The notes under the pieces are model-generated. The model was given only the letters and a program-made list of their open reading frames with translations, made no database searches and was not told where the DNA came from. Both the position numbers and the translations under genes were made by a program. A stretch of DNA of 64,000 bases from Hyphomicrobium_A sp965243865 (GTDB taxonomy: Bacteria; Pseudomonadota; Alphaproteobacteria; Rhizobiales; Hyphomicrobiaceae). Numbering within the stretch: position 1 is the first letter of the stretch; every line of letters starts with the position of its first letter. Below, one piece after another: positions 1 through 8,787 of the stretch. Location of the stretch: the NCBI RefSeq assembly GCF_965243865.1, contig NZ_OZ251603.1, positions 2,914,001 to 2,978,000 on the forward strand, in the 5' to 3' direction.

Positions 1-66
1 TTCATCGGCACGGTGATCTACGCCTTCGCCGAGCAGATTTACGGCCGCATCCAGAACGGATTCTAG
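1..66 (+). CDS. fliQ: FliQ, flagellar export gate protein (3' end only)
   Basis: Only the last 21 codons are present, ending in a TAG at 64-66; the translated tail ends YGRIQNGF. Rhizobial FliQ proteins end in a very similar sequence after their second membrane helix, and fliQ commonly precedes flhA and fliR in this lineage. FliQ is a small two-helix membrane protein of the type III export gate, working with FliP and FliR. Identification rests on the short tail plus position, so it is likely but not certain. Confidence 0.7.
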   Translation, partial: FIGTVIYAFAEQIYGRIQNGF

Positions 67-90
67 TGCGCCGGCTCTGGCCAGGGCACC

Positions 91-101
91 TTCGCGCAAG
101 G
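91..101 (+). promoter_or_regulatory. TTCRCGCAAGG motif upstream of flhA
   Basis: The sequence TTCGCGCAAGG lies 39 bases before the flhA start and is followed ten bases later by AACTC. Nearly the same pair occurs upstream of motA (7833-7843) and fliF (22757-22767). The repetition in front of three flagellar transcription units suggests a promoter or activator site. Which factor binds is unknown. Confidence 0.4.
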
Positions 102-140
102 TTCGCGGGCTAACTCTTGCCCCTCGTTCGAGGGGACCAT

Positions 141-2231
141 ATGGCCGAATCTATCGTCACGTCGGCGCCGGCGGTCAAACGTGCCGGCAATCAGGATGTA
201 AGCCTTGCCATCGGCATCGTCTTCATTTTGGCGGTGCTGTTCCTGCCGTTGCCGTCGACCCTGATCGACATCGGGCTCGCCATCTCGATCGCCCTTGCCG
301 TCCTCATCCTGATGGTGGCCCTGTGGATTCAGCGGCCACTCGACTTCTCGGCCTTCCCCACCGTGCTGCTGATCGCCACGATATTGCGATTATCGCTCAA
401 CATCGCCACCACGCGCCTCATTCTCTCGCACGGGGCGGAGGGCTATACCGCGGCCGGGCACGTCATTGCCGGCTTCTCCAACTTCGTCATGAGCGGCGAC
501 TTCATGATCGGTACGATCGTGTTCGTCATCCTCATCACGGTCAACTTTCTCGTCATCACAAAGGGTGCAACGCGTATTGCCGAGGTCGGTGCCCGCTTCA
601 CTCTCGACGCCATCCCCGGCAAGCAGATGGCCATCGACGCCGACCTTTCCGCCGGCCTCATCGACGAGAAAGAGGCTATGCACCGCCGCCGCGAGCTTGA
701 AGAGGAAAGCGCCTTCTTCGGCTCCATGGACGGTGCATCGAAGTTCGTGCGTGGCGATGCCATCGCCGGTCTCATCATCACCGCGATCAACGTCTTCGGC
801 GGCATCGTCATTGGCGTGACGCGCCATGACCTGTCGTTCTCCGAGGCCTCCGACGTCTACACCAAGCTGTCGGTCGGTGACGGTCTCGTCACCCAGATCC
901 CGGCGCTGATCATCTCGCTCGCGGCAGGCCTTCTCGTCTCCAAAGGCGGCACCCGCGGCAGCGCCGAGAAGGCGGTATTCGGTCAGCTCGGCAACCACCC
1001 TCGCGCTCTGACGCTGGCCGGCGTCGTCATGTTCGTACTGGCCTTGTCGCCGGGCCTGCCGTTCCTCCCCTTCGCCGTTCTCGGATCGAGCATGGTCTTC
1101 ATCGCCTATGCCATCCCGCGCCGCCACGCCGCCGCCAAGGCAGCCGAGGATGCGCGCGCACACGAGGCCAAGCTCAAGGCCGAGGAGGAAGTGCGCCAGT
1201 CGGTCAAGGAATCGCTCAAGACCGTCGAGCTGGAGCTGTGCCTCGGCAAGCAGATCTCTGGCACACTCATGGCGGCCCACAGCGAGCTGGCGCAGCGCGT
1301 CAGCAAGATGCGTCACCGCTTTGCGCGCCAATACGGCTTCGTCGTGCCCGAAATCCGCCTGACCGACGACCTGTCGATCCCGCCCAAGAGCTACCAGATC
1401 AAGATTCACGGGACGGTCGTAGCAAGCGAGGAGCTGCGCATCGGCGACGTTCTCGTCATCATCGGCGACGGCAAGCCGCCGAACGTGCCCGGTGATGAAA
1501 CGCGCGAGCCGGCCTTCGGCATGAAGGCGATGTGGACATCCGAGATGTTCACCAGCGCCCTTCAGCGTGACGGCTTCTCCGCCGTCGACAACATGTCGGT
1601 GATGCTGACCCACCTTGGCGAGGTCATCCGCAACAACCTTGCGCAGCTCCTGTCCTATAAGGACATGCGCACCCTGCTCGATCGCCTCGAGCCTGAGTAT
1701 CGCCGCCTGATCGAAGAAATCATTCCCTCGCGCATCTCCAATTCGGGGCTGCAAGCAGTATTGAAGCTGCTGCTCGCCGAGCGCATCTCGATCCGCAACC
1801 TGCATCTCATCCTCGAAGCCATCGCCGAAATCGCGCCGCACGCCTCCCGCTCCGAGCAGATCGCCGAGCACGTGCGCCTGCGCATGGCGCAGCAGATTTG
1901 TGGCGAGATGGCCGACGAAGGCGTGCTCAAGGTGCTCCGTCTCGGTAACCGTTGGGAGCTGGCCTTCCATCAGAGCCTCAAGCGCGATGCCAAGGGCGAG
2001 GTTGTGGAGTTCGACATCGATCCCAAGCTCATCGAGCAGTTCAGCACCGAGGCCACCGGCGTCATTCGCCGCCTGATGGATCAGCGCCACAAGTTCGTGC
2101 TCGTCGCCGCCCCCGACGCGCGCCCTTATGTCCGCATGATCACCGAGCGCCTTTTTGCGACTTTGCCTGTGCTCTCGCATCTCGAAATCGCACGCGGCGT
2201 TCAGATCAAGTCGCTCGGGACCATCTCGTGA
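141..2231 (+). CDS. flhA: FlhA, flagellar type III export gate protein
   Basis: FlhA forms the nonameric export gate that couples proton flow to secretion of flagellar subunits. The first ~330 residues are hydrophobic with about eight membrane helices. The conserved cytoplasmic loop FVRGDAIAG holds the aspartate tied to proton coupling. The C-terminal ~350 residues form the soluble substrate/chaperone-binding domain. The start is placed at the ATG at 141 because GAGGGG sits just upstream; an in-frame ATG at 117 has no such site. At 696 residues it has the usual family length. The stop overlaps the GTG of fliR. Confidence 0.97.
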   Translation: MAESIVTSAPAVKRAGNQDVSLAIGIVFILAVLFLPLPSTLIDIGLAISIALAVLILMVALWIQRPLDFSAFPTVLLIATILRLSLNIATTRLILSHGAEGYTAAGHVIAGFSNFVMSGDFMIGTIVFVILITVNFLVITKGATRIAEVGARFTLDAIPGKQMAIDADLSAGLIDEKEAMHRRRELEEESAFFGSMDGASKFVRGDAIAGLIITAINVFGGIVIGVTRHDLSFSEASDVYTKLSVGDGLVTQIPALIISLAAGLLVSKGGTRGSAEKAVFGQLGNHPRALTLAGVVMFVLALSPGLPFLPFAVLGSSMVFIAYAIPRRHAAAKAAEDARAHEAKLKAEEEVRQSVKESLKTVELELCLGKQISGTLMAAHSELAQRVSKMRHRFARQYGFVVPEIRLTDDLSIPPKSYQIKIHGTVVASEELRIGDVLVIIGDGKPPNVPGDETREPAFGMKAMWTSEMFTSALQRDGFSAVDNMSVMLTHLGEVIRNNLAQLLSYKDMRTLLDRLEPEYRRLIEEIIPSRISNSGLQAVLKLLLAERISIRNLHLILEAIAEIAPHASRSEQIAEHVRLRMAQQICGEMADEGVLKVLRLGNRWELAFHQSLKRDAKGEVVEFDIDPKLIEQFSTEATGVIRRLMDQRHKFVLVAAPDARPYVRMITERLFATLPVLSHLEIARGVQIKSLGTIS

Positions 2232-2986
2232 CCTCGGTCATTGGACCGCAAGTCATCCTGGCGACATTTCTGATCTTCTGCCGCATCGGCACTTGCCTCA
2301 TGCTGATGCCCGGCTTTTCGTCTCCGCGCGTTCCAACCAGAGTGCGTCTCTTCATCGTCATTTCACTGACTCTGGCGCTGGCGCCTATGCTCGCCGAGGG
2401 CGTCAAGGCATCCATTCCCAATGAGGAGCCGGTGACGGTCTTCAAGCTGATCGCCTCCGAGATGATCATCGGCGCCATCATCGGCCTGATGGGGCGGATG
2501 TTTTACCTCGCGTTGCAGTTTGCCGGCGCCTCGATCTCCATGTTTGTCGGCCTCTCCAACACGCCCGACGCGCACATCGAAGAGGACGAGCCACAAGCCG
2601 CGGTGACGAGCCTCATCACTCTGACGGCAACGGTGCTGATCTTCGTGATGGGGCTGCACTGGGAGATCATCCGGGCCATTGTTGAATCATACGCCGTGGT
2701 GCCGGTGGCCAAGGAACTCGCCGACAACTTCGGCCTCATCAAGATCGTCGACGCATTGGCGGACGCCTTCTTTCTCGCCTTGCGCATAAGCGCCCCTTTC
2801 ATGGTCTACTCGCTGATGATCAACCTGATGTTCGGCATCCTCGGCAAGCTGACCCCGCAGATTCCCGTCTACTTCATCTCCATTCCGTTCGTCCTCGCAG
2901 GCGGCGGATTGATCCTCTACTTCACCAGTAGCGAGCTTCTGCAACTCTTCATGGGCGGCTTCACCGAATGGCTGGCAAGGGTCTGA
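2228..2986 (+). CDS. fliR: FliR, flagellar export gate protein
   Basis: FliR is an integral inner-membrane part of the FliPQR export channel. The 252-residue product is hydrophobic throughout and opens with a TSVIGPQVILATFLIF-type first helix, followed by the RIGTCLMLMPGFSS segment typical of FliR. A GTG start overlaps the flhA stop in GTGA, implying coupled translation. A longer upstream reading of the same frame would run inside flhA and is rejected. Confidence 0.95.
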   Translation: MTSVIGPQVILATFLIFCRIGTCLMLMPGFSSPRVPTRVRLFIVISLTLALAPMLAEGVKASIPNEEPVTVFKLIASEMIIGAIIGLMGRMFYLALQFAGASISMFVGLSNTPDAHIEEDEPQAAVTSLITLTATVLIFVMGLHWEIIRAIVESYAVVPVAKELADNFGLIKIVDALADAFFLALRISAPFMVYSLMINLMFGILGKLTPQIPVYFISIPFVLAGGGLILYFTSSELLQLFMGGFTEWLARV

Positions 2987-2990
2987 GCAT

Positions 2991-3380
2991 ATGATCAAGC
3001 AGCGGCTTAAGAAGGCAAAGCGCTTGCACGATGTGCAGGAAAGCCTGCAGCAGATCGAAGAAGAGAGAATTGCCAGGCTTCGCGCACGCAAAGACGACAT
3101 CGCCCGCCAGCAAAGCGATATCGTCAGCGCGCTTTCTGCCGATGCAGGCCTGGAGCGCCTCTACGTCGGCCGTCTGAAATCGCTGAGTGAAGAAGCAACC
3201 CGCGTCGACAAGGAGATGGAGTTCCGCTCCCGCACCCTTCTCGCCATCGCCACGCGCACCAAGTTCGCCGAGCGCCTCGTGCGCAACTACGAGCAACAGG
3301 ATGCCAAGGTCGACGCTGAAAAACAGCTCCTCGATATCATCGATCGCATCGCACGCGGCGATGACGCAAGCCTCCCATAA
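2991..3380 (+). CDS. Small coiled-coil flagellar protein, FliJ-like
   Basis: This 129-residue protein begins four bases after fliR. It is almost entirely charged and helical, with heptad-like Lys/Arg/Glu runs and a C-terminal segment of the form FAERLVRNYEQQDAKVDAEKQ. Length and coiled-coil character fit FliJ, the export-ATPase stalk protein that sits between FliI and FlhA. No separate fliJ was seen elsewhere in the window. The assignment is an inference from shape and place; it may instead be another lineage-specific export accessory protein. Confidence 0.6.
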   Translation: MIKQRLKKAKRLHDVQESLQQIEEERIARLRARKDDIARQQSDIVSALSADAGLERLYVGRLKSLSEEATRVDKEMEFRSRTLLAIATRTKFAERLVRNYEQQDAKVDAEKQLLDIIDRIARGDDASLP

Positions 3381-3440
3381 GCTTATTGCGCGACTTTTAC
3401 ATCTACCATTCAGGCTGCCAAAGGGCTGTGCTGATCGAGC

Positions 3441-3974
3441 ATGACGTCCGGTCCAGACATCATCCTCGGCGTCTCGCGCGCCGCCGACGCTGTGAAGCAG
3501 CGCGACGCAGCAGCACGCCTGGAGCGCCTCAGCCGTGCCGCGGCCAGCGAGATGGCGCACGCAGCGACCAGCGCGTCCGACCAGGTCGCAGACTGGTCGA
3601 CCGAGCTGAAGCGCGCAGCCGTCAACGCACCCGAGACGCCGCGCGTTACCACGACGACGAAGAGCACTGCCACCGCCTCCGTCAGCAAGGATAAGACCGA
3701 CACCGACGCTGACACAAAAAAGGCCAACGACGTATATGTCCAGTTCGAGGCGCTGCTTTTGCAGAACATGGTCGAGACTATGTTGCCCAAGGAATCTGAG
3801 GCGATCTTCGGTCGCGGCACCGCTGGTGAGATCTGGAAGTCTATGATGGCTGAACAGATTGCCAACCAGCTGGCTCGCACAGGCACCATCGGCATCGCAA
3901 AGCAAATCTCATCGGCTCAGTCGGTCTTGCAGGCCGCTGGTCACCACACGCAAACGAAGGTCGACGACGTATGA
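3441..3974 (+). CDS. Rod-binding protein (FlgJ N-terminal domain type)
   Basis: The C-terminal ~90 residues match the rod-binding domain of FlgJ: a FEALLLQNMVETMLPKE helix, then a G-x-G turn, then EIWKSMMAEQIANQLA. That domain caps or scaffolds the growing rod in the periplasm. The N-terminal ~90 residues are low-complexity and Thr/Asp/Lys-rich. There is no muramidase domain after the rod-binding part, as is usual in alphaproteobacteria, so peptidoglycan cutting must come from another enzyme (see 28735). The stop overlaps the next ATG. Confidence 0.85.
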   Translation: MTSGPDIILGVSRAADAVKQRDAAARLERLSRAAASEMAHAATSASDQVADWSTELKRAAVNAPETPRVTTTTKSTATASVSKDKTDTDADTKKANDVYVQFEALLLQNMVETMLPKESEAIFGRGTAGEIWKSMMAEQIANQLARTGTIGIAKQISSAQSVLQAAGHHTQTKVDDV

Positions 3975-4369
3975 TGGCACAGAGTTCACGTGATCACCGT
4001 TTTGCGGCGCGCAAGGCAATCGACAGGACGATGCAGCGCATCGAGCTTCTCGTCGATCGCGAAACCGAAGCACTGCGCTCCAGGGCCGCCATCGACCTCA
4101 AGGAATCGAACAACAACAAGAGCCAGGCCCTGCTCGAGCTCGGGCTAGCCGCCCGCTCGCTGGAAGGCATTGAGCTCGACTCCGATCTCGTCGGCCGCCT
4201 GCGCATGCTGCGTGGCAAGCTCGAAGCGAACCAGTCCATGCTGCGCCGGCATCTTGAAGCCGTGCGCGAGATCGCAGGGGTCGTCGCCGACACGATCCAG
4301 GATAGCGAGTGGGATGGAACCTACTCGCAGCACGCAGGCTCCGGCAGCTATTACGGCGGCTATCGATGA
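3971..4369 (+). CDS. FlgN-like flagellar protein
   Basis: A 132-residue, mostly helical protein translationally coupled to the rod-binding gene by an ATGA overlap. Evenly spaced Leu and Arg/Glu positions suggest a long helical hairpin, as in FlgN-type chaperones that escort hook-associated proteins. A Gly/Ser/Tyr-rich tail (GSGSYYGGYR) ends the protein. The FlgN assignment is by length, helical pattern and flagellar context; I see no decisive motif. Confidence 0.6.
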   Translation: MMAQSSRDHRFAARKAIDRTMQRIELLVDRETEALRSRAAIDLKESNNNKSQALLELGLAARSLEGIELDSDLVGRLRMLRGKLEANQSMLRRHLEAVREIAGVVADTIQDSEWDGTYSQHAGSGSYYGGYR

Positions 4370-4857
4370 TCCGCCTCATCGCCACCGGCGTCTGGATCTG
4401 TCTGGTCACGGCGTTGTCGAGCTACGCGGCAACGCTCTGGCGCTCGCACAGCACGCCGGAGGCGGAGGCCCACAAGCTGCTAACGGGGCTCGAAACGATG
4501 CAGACCGGCATGCTCAGCGTGCCGGTCGTCGCCGAAGGAGCAATCCAGGGATACGTGCTCGCGCAATTCAATTTCGCGGTGCAATCGGACGTCGTGAAAC
4601 GGATGTCCGTTGCCCCGGATGTCTTCCTTGCCGACGCTGCATTCCGTTCTATCTACGCTGCAGATGCGCAAGCCATGCGCGGCGCGAAAAAGCAGGATCT
4701 AGCGGCGCTCACGACAACCATCGCCGACCAGTTGAACCAGCGCTTCGGCGACGGTTTCGTAAAGGACGTGCTGATCGAGAAATTTGCCTTTGTGGCCAAG
4801 AGCGAGGTGCGCGAAGGCGCAAACCTCATGAAGGGCCAGCCCAACTTCTCCCGCTGA
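4366..4857 (+). CDS. Membrane-anchored flagellar accessory protein of unknown function
   Basis: The product has 163 residues, with one N-terminal membrane segment (about residues 3-22) and a periplasmic remainder. ATG at 4366 overlaps the preceding stop in ATGA, so it ends the fliQ-flhA-fliR run. The body shows strand-helix-strand stretches (GYVLAQFNFAVQSD, then LTTTIADQLNQRFGDGFVKDVLIEKFAFV) that resemble the layout of the FliL C-terminal domain, although a true fliL is present at 17954. It could be a second stator-associated protein. Function is unproven. Confidence 0.65.
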   Translation: MIRLIATGVWICLVTALSSYAATLWRSHSTPEAEAHKLLTGLETMQTGMLSVPVVAEGAIQGYVLAQFNFAVQSDVVKRMSVAPDVFLADAAFRSIYAADAQAMRGAKKQDLAALTTTIADQLNQRFGDGFVKDVLIEKFAFVAKSEVREGANLMKGQPNFSR

Positions 4858-4872
4858 GGCGCTAATCGCCGG

Positions 4873-6225
4873 TTACGACTGCAGCGCCCGCGCCATCTCC
4901 TGGAACGCATCCATGCTGGCCGGATCGCGCGGGCTTTGCTTCAGCGCCTCGAACAGCTTCGGCACGATCTCGACCGCTTTGTCGAGTTCCGGATCGGCGC
5001 CGCCACGATAGCCGCCCATCAAGCGCAGATCGCGCGTGTCTTCGAACCGGGCGATCATGGCGCGCAGCTTCGACACCAGGTTTCGCTGCTCCGGCGTCCA
5101 GCCAAGTTGCGAAAGTCGCGAGATCGACGCGAGGACGTTCACCGCGGGAAAACGCGCCTGATCGGCAATAGCGCGGTCGAGCACGATGTGCCCATCGAGC
5201 GTGCCGCGGATGCTGTCGGCCACTGGATCGTTGTGGTCATCGCCATCGACCAGCACCGAATAGATCCCCGTAATCGAGCCGCTGCCTTCTTCGCCCGGCC
5301 CGGCGCGCTCCAAGAGGGTCGGCAAATTGCTGAACACACTCGGCGTATAGCCGCGTGCAACCGGCGGCTCACCCGCAGCCAATGCAACTTCGCGCGCCGC
5401 ATGCGCAAAGCGCGTCACCGAATCGACGATGAGCAGCACATTCTCGCCCCGATCGCGGAAGTACTCGGCAATCGCCGTTGCCGTTTTTGGCGCAAGACGA
5501 CGCATCATCGGGCTCTCATCGCCGGTGGAGACGACGGCGATCACGCGCTCGCGGTGTTCACCGAGCGTATCTTCGAGGAATTCCCGCACCTCGCGACCGC
5601 GCTCTCCGACCAGAGCGATGACGACGGTATCGAAGCCCTTTGCGCGCGACAGCATGCCGAGCAGCGTCGACTTACCCACGCCCGATCCTGCGAAGATGCC
5701 AATCCTCTGCCCGAAGCAAAGCGGCGTGAACAGGTCGATCACCCGCACGCCGGATTTGAACGGCTTCGCAATGCGCTGCCGCCGCAACGGCGCGGGCGCA
5801 CTTCTATCGGCAAGCACCGCGCTGTGCCCGTGCGTCAGGCCAGCAGCATCACTCAGCGGGGCGCCGAGCGCATTGAAGATGTGCCCCTTCCACGAGGGAT
5901 CGGGATAGAGAGCGGCCGGACCCAAGCGCCAGGCACGCGCGCCCAGCCCCGCAACGATCGGCTCATCGAACGTCTTGATGGTCACCCGCGCCTCATCGAG
6001 GCGGATCACCTCGCCGAGCTGCTTCTGCTCGCCGGCTTCCAGGCTCACCCGGTCCCCAAGCTTGACGAATGGCGAAAGGCCCGAGACGCAGCAGAACGCC
6101 GGTGTCACTTGGCTAACTGTACCGCCGACCTGCACCAAAGGCTGCGTCGCGTTGGCCATCGACACGCGGTCGGCCAACGCATCCAGGCGGTTGCGCCGGC
6201 TCTCGCGGCCCGCTGCCTCGCTCAC
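4873..6225 (-). CDS. fliI: FliI, flagellum-specific export ATPase
   Basis: FliI is the cytoplasmic hexameric ATPase at the base of the flagellar export apparatus. The 450-residue product carries a Walker A loop GSGVGKST at about residues 180-187, a Walker B-type stretch NVLLIVDSVTRFA near 270, and the beta-subunit-like nucleotide-binding fold of F1 ATPase relatives. The start is a GTG at 6225 that overlaps the flgF stop in GTGA. It is convergent with the small gene ending at 4857. Confidence 0.96.
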   Translation of the reverse strand: MSEAAGRESRRNRLDALADRVSMANATQPLVQVGGTVSQVTPAFCCVSGLSPFVKLGDRVSLEAGEQKQLGEVIRLDEARVTIKTFDEPIVAGLGARAWRLGPAALYPDPSWKGHIFNALGAPLSDAAGLTHGHSAVLADRSAPAPLRRQRIAKPFKSGVRVIDLFTPLCFGQRIGIFAGSGVGKSTLLGMLSRAKGFDTVVIALVGERGREVREFLEDTLGEHRERVIAVVSTGDESPMMRRLAPKTATAIAEYFRDRGENVLLIVDSVTRFAHAAREVALAAGEPPVARGYTPSVFSNLPTLLERAGPGEEGSGSITGIYSVLVDGDDHNDPVADSIRGTLDGHIVLDRAIADQARFPAVNVLASISRLSQLGWTPEQRNLVSKLRAMIARFEDTRDLRLMGGYRGGADPELDKAVEIVPKLFEALKQSPRDPASMDAFQEMARALQS

Positions 6226-6947
6226 GAGGCGGGCGCCAGCGCTTTAATCGCTTCTTGCAGCGAATCTTCCGACTGATTGATCGAGTTGGAGACTGAGTCG
6301 TAACTGCGCGATGCCATGATGAGCTGCGACATCTCCCACATCGGATTGACGTTCGAGCCCTCGATGTGCCCCTGAATGACACCGACGCGGTTGAAATCCA
6401 GCGCTGGCGCAGCGCCCTTATCAGGAATGACGCCCGAGTTATCGTAGCGCGACAGCGACGCGTCGGGCGCGATTGTGAATAGCCCGATTGCGCCGAGCTG
6501 CAGTCCGTTTTGGGTGATCATGCCGTCGCTGGCGATCTTGACCGGACCAGCATTCGGGTTGATCCGCAGTGGAGCACCGCCGACGTCGAGCACTGGGTAA
6601 CCGGCGACGGACTGCAGCTCGCCTTCGGGCGTCATCTGCATCCGGCCGTCGCGGGTATAGACCGTACCGGCCGGCGTCTGCAGCCCGAGCCATGCATCGC
6701 CCTGCACCGCCACGTCGAGCGGATTGCCCGTGTGGATCGTCTGACCCGCTTCACGCTTGATGAAGGTGTCGCCCGTCGATGCAAACGCAACCTGCTCGTT
6801 CGCAGAATTGCTCAGCATCTGCTCGAACTTGATTTCCTCGCGGCGGAAGCCTGGCGTCGAAGCGTTGGCTACGTTGTTGGCTATCGTCTCGATGCGCTTC
6901 TGAAAGGCCATTTGCGACGACAGCGCGACGTAGAGGCTTGATTGCAT
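6222..6947 (-). CDS. flgF: FlgF, proximal rod protein
   Basis: FlgF builds part of the flagellar rod in the periplasm. At 241 residues it has the expected size. The N-terminal rod motif (IANNVANASTPGFRR) and the C-terminal helix ending in ASRSYDSVSNSINQSEDSLQ are typical of the FlgF/FlgG family. FlgG is assigned separately at 13940. It lies three bases downstream of the DUF1217 gene and overlaps fliI, so the three form one minus-strand operon. Confidence 0.93.
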   Translation of the reverse strand: MQSSLYVALSSQMAFQKRIETIANNVANASTPGFRREEIKFEQMLSNSANEQVAFASTGDTFIKREAGQTIHTGNPLDVAVQGDAWLGLQTPAGTVYTRDGRMQMTPEGELQSVAGYPVLDVGGAPLRINPNAGPVKIASDGMITQNGLQLGAIGLFTIAPDASLSRYDNSGVIPDKGAAPALDFNRVGVIQGHIEGSNVNPMWEMSQLIMASRSYDSVSNSINQSEDSLQEAIKALAPAS

Positions 6948-6950
6948 TCC

Positions 6951-7733
6951 TTAGGCCCCGCCCAGCTTGAGGTTCTGCAGGCTGTTGAGAAGGTCGTAGC
7001 TGATCCCAGCCTCGATCGGTTGCAACAACGCCACGGCGGGGTTCGTCTCCGCGGCGGTCGAGTTCTCGACGTCCCACTTCGCCGAGAAGCTGATCAGCAT
7101 CTTCTGAATTTCCTCGGAGTCCTGAAAGTCCTCGAGGTTCATGAACTTTTCCAGCATCTTCGCCTGCTGGTCGATATCGACCAGCGACATCGTCTCGGGC
7201 AGCCCGTAGAGCGTCTGTGCAACTTTGAGCAACGCCTTGTCAGCCAGGATCGAATAGGCGCTCGTGATGTTTGAAGCGTTGCGTTCGAAGTAGAGCGCAA
7301 GCCGCACGCCCTCGTTCTGCTCGCCGGCGTCCTCCTCCAGCTGCTGGCGCATGTAGCGATCCACGGTGCCCTGCTTTGCAGAGTTCCAGGTCGTCGTCGT
7401 CTCGCCGTAAAGCTTGAAGTTGAAGGCCTTGGCAAATTCCTTGTAGCGTGAATCCGACAGCGTATTGGCGAACGCTTTGTCCTCATCGACGCCTTCGGTC
7501 AGCACCTTGCGCATGAAGGCCTTGGCGTAGTCCATCTCCTCCAGGCCCCACGCCTTCATGGCGTACTTGAACAGCCTGTCATCGGAGAGGAAGTCGTCGA
7601 TCGACTTCACGTTGCCGATGTTCTCAAGGTAATAGGCGGTCTCGCGCTCCACCTGCGGCTGCTCGGCGGTGGCCGAGAGCGTGCGCTCCAGGTTCTGGCT
7701 GACGAGACGGAAATTCGCGAGGGTGGTGAGCAC
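6951..7733 (-). CDS. DUF1217 family flagellar protein
   Basis: This 260-residue protein matches the DUF1217 family found in flagellar clusters of Rhizobiales. It starts VLTTLANFRLVSQNLERTL and is acidic and helix-rich. I chose the GTG at 7733 because family members begin at this point; the upstream in-frame extension lies in the divergent promoter region with motA. Its role is not established, though its place ahead of flgF and fliI points to rod or export assembly. Confidence 0.82.
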   Translation of the reverse strand: MLTTLANFRLVSQNLERTLSATAEQPQVERETAYYLENIGNVKSIDDFLSDDRLFKYAMKAWGLEEMDYAKAFMRKVLTEGVDEDKAFANTLSDSRYKEFAKAFNFKLYGETTTTWNSAKQGTVDRYMRQQLEEDAGEQNEGVRLALYFERNASNITSAYSILADKALLKVAQTLYGLPETMSLVDIDQQAKMLEKFMNLEDFQDSEEIQKMLISFSAKWDVENSTAAETNPAVALLQPIEAGISYDLLNSLQNLKLGGA

Positions 7734-7893
7734 GGTCTGGTGTCCAAAAGGATGGGTGGCCGGAAAGCTGCACGAATTGGCTTTCGCGAAGCTGGTGGCC
7801 AAACCGCAATCTGTATCCCTGTGGCAGCCAGCTTCACGCAAGGAAGTGATGCTTCAACTCATAAGAGGATAAAATCACTTCGGATTCCCTGAC
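7734..7893. promoter_or_regulatory. Divergent promoter region between the DUF1217-flgF-fliI and motA units
   Basis: This 160-base non-coding interval must drive transcription both ways. On the plus strand it contains TTCACGCAAGG (7833-7843) and AACTCATAAG (7856-7865), 12 bases apart. Both elements recur before fliF, there 22 bases apart. A related minus-strand word, CTTCGCGAAAG, lies in the part nearer the DUF1217 gene and could be a degenerate copy serving that direction. Confidence 0.45.
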
Positions 7894-8784
7894 GTGACCA
7901 TCGCGATTGGCCTGATCGTTACCCTCGCCTGCATGCTTGGCGGTTTCGTCGCCATGGGCGGGCACGTCGGCGTCATCTGGCAGCCGTGGGAGTTCGTCAT
8001 CATCGGCGGCTCGGCCCTCGGCACGTTCATCGTCGCCAACCCGATGAAGACCATCAAGGACACCGGGGCAGGCATTAAGGAAGCGGTAACCGGCGATGCG
8101 CCTGGCCGCCAGCAGTACCTCGAGGTGCTGGGCATCCTCTACTTCCTGATGCGCGAGCTGCGCTCAAAGCCCCGCAACGAAGTCGAAGAGCACATCGACA
8201 GCCCGGAGCAGTCTCCGCTGTTCCAGAAGTTCCCTTCCATCGCCGCCAACCACGACCTGACGACGTTCATCTGCGATTATTTCCGCTTGATCATCATCGG
8301 CAACGCTCGGACCCACGAGATCGAGGCGCTGATGGATGAAGAGATCAACACCGTCCGCACCGACAAAACGAAGCCCTATCACGCTCTCGTCGCGGTCGGT
8401 GAAGGCTTGCCTGCCCTCGGCATCGTCGCCGCCGTCCTCGGCGTTGTGAAGGCCATGGGCGCCCTCGACGAATCCCCCGAGGTCCTCGGGCATCTCATCG
8501 GCGCGGCGCTCGTCGGCACCTTTGCTGGCATTTTCATGTCGTACGCGGTGTTCACCCCGCTCGCGACCAAGATCAAGACGCTGCGCGAGAAGCAGCTGCG
8601 CTCCTACGTGATCGTCAAGCAGGCCCTGCTCGCCTTCATGAATGGCGCCATGCCGCAAGTCGCGCTCGAGCACGGCCGCAAGACCATCTCGGTCTATGAG
8701 CGTCCGTCAATCGACGACGTGGAGCAGATCGCACTCGGCTCCAGCGGCGCCGGTGGGGAGACGGCGACTGCGGAGGCGGCCTAA
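7894..8784 (+). CDS. motA: MotA, flagellar motor stator proton channel protein
   Basis: MotA pairs with MotB to form the proton-driven stator. The 296-residue protein has four predicted membrane helices: two near the N terminus, and two late ones including the proline-bearing GEGLPALGIVAAVLGVV segment. Between them is the cytoplasmic loop that contacts FliG. The start is GTG at 7894. The partner motB lies 16 kb away at 25079, so the stator genes are split, as in S. meliloti. Confidence 0.96.
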   Translation: MTIAIGLIVTLACMLGGFVAMGGHVGVIWQPWEFVIIGGSALGTFIVANPMKTIKDTGAGIKEAVTGDAPGRQQYLEVLGILYFLMRELRSKPRNEVEEHIDSPEQSPLFQKFPSIAANHDLTTFICDYFRLIIIGNARTHEIEALMDEEINTVRTDKTKPYHALVAVGEGLPALGIVAAVLGVVKAMGALDESPEVLGHLIGAALVGTFAGIFMSYAVFTPLATKIKTLREKQLRSYVIVKQALLAFMNGAMPQVALEHGRKTISVYERPSIDDVEQIALGSSGAGGETATAEAA

Positions 8785-8787
8785 CGC

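Noticed and set aside
390..2180. 596-residue open frame antisense to flhA
   Set aside because: It is a shadow of a GC-rich gene: its composition is His/Asp/Arg/Gly-rich with no domain, and flhA on the other strand is certain.
4936..6276. 446-residue plus-strand frame across fliI
   Set aside because: Arg/His-rich antisense shadow of fliI; no family match and no ribosome-binding site.
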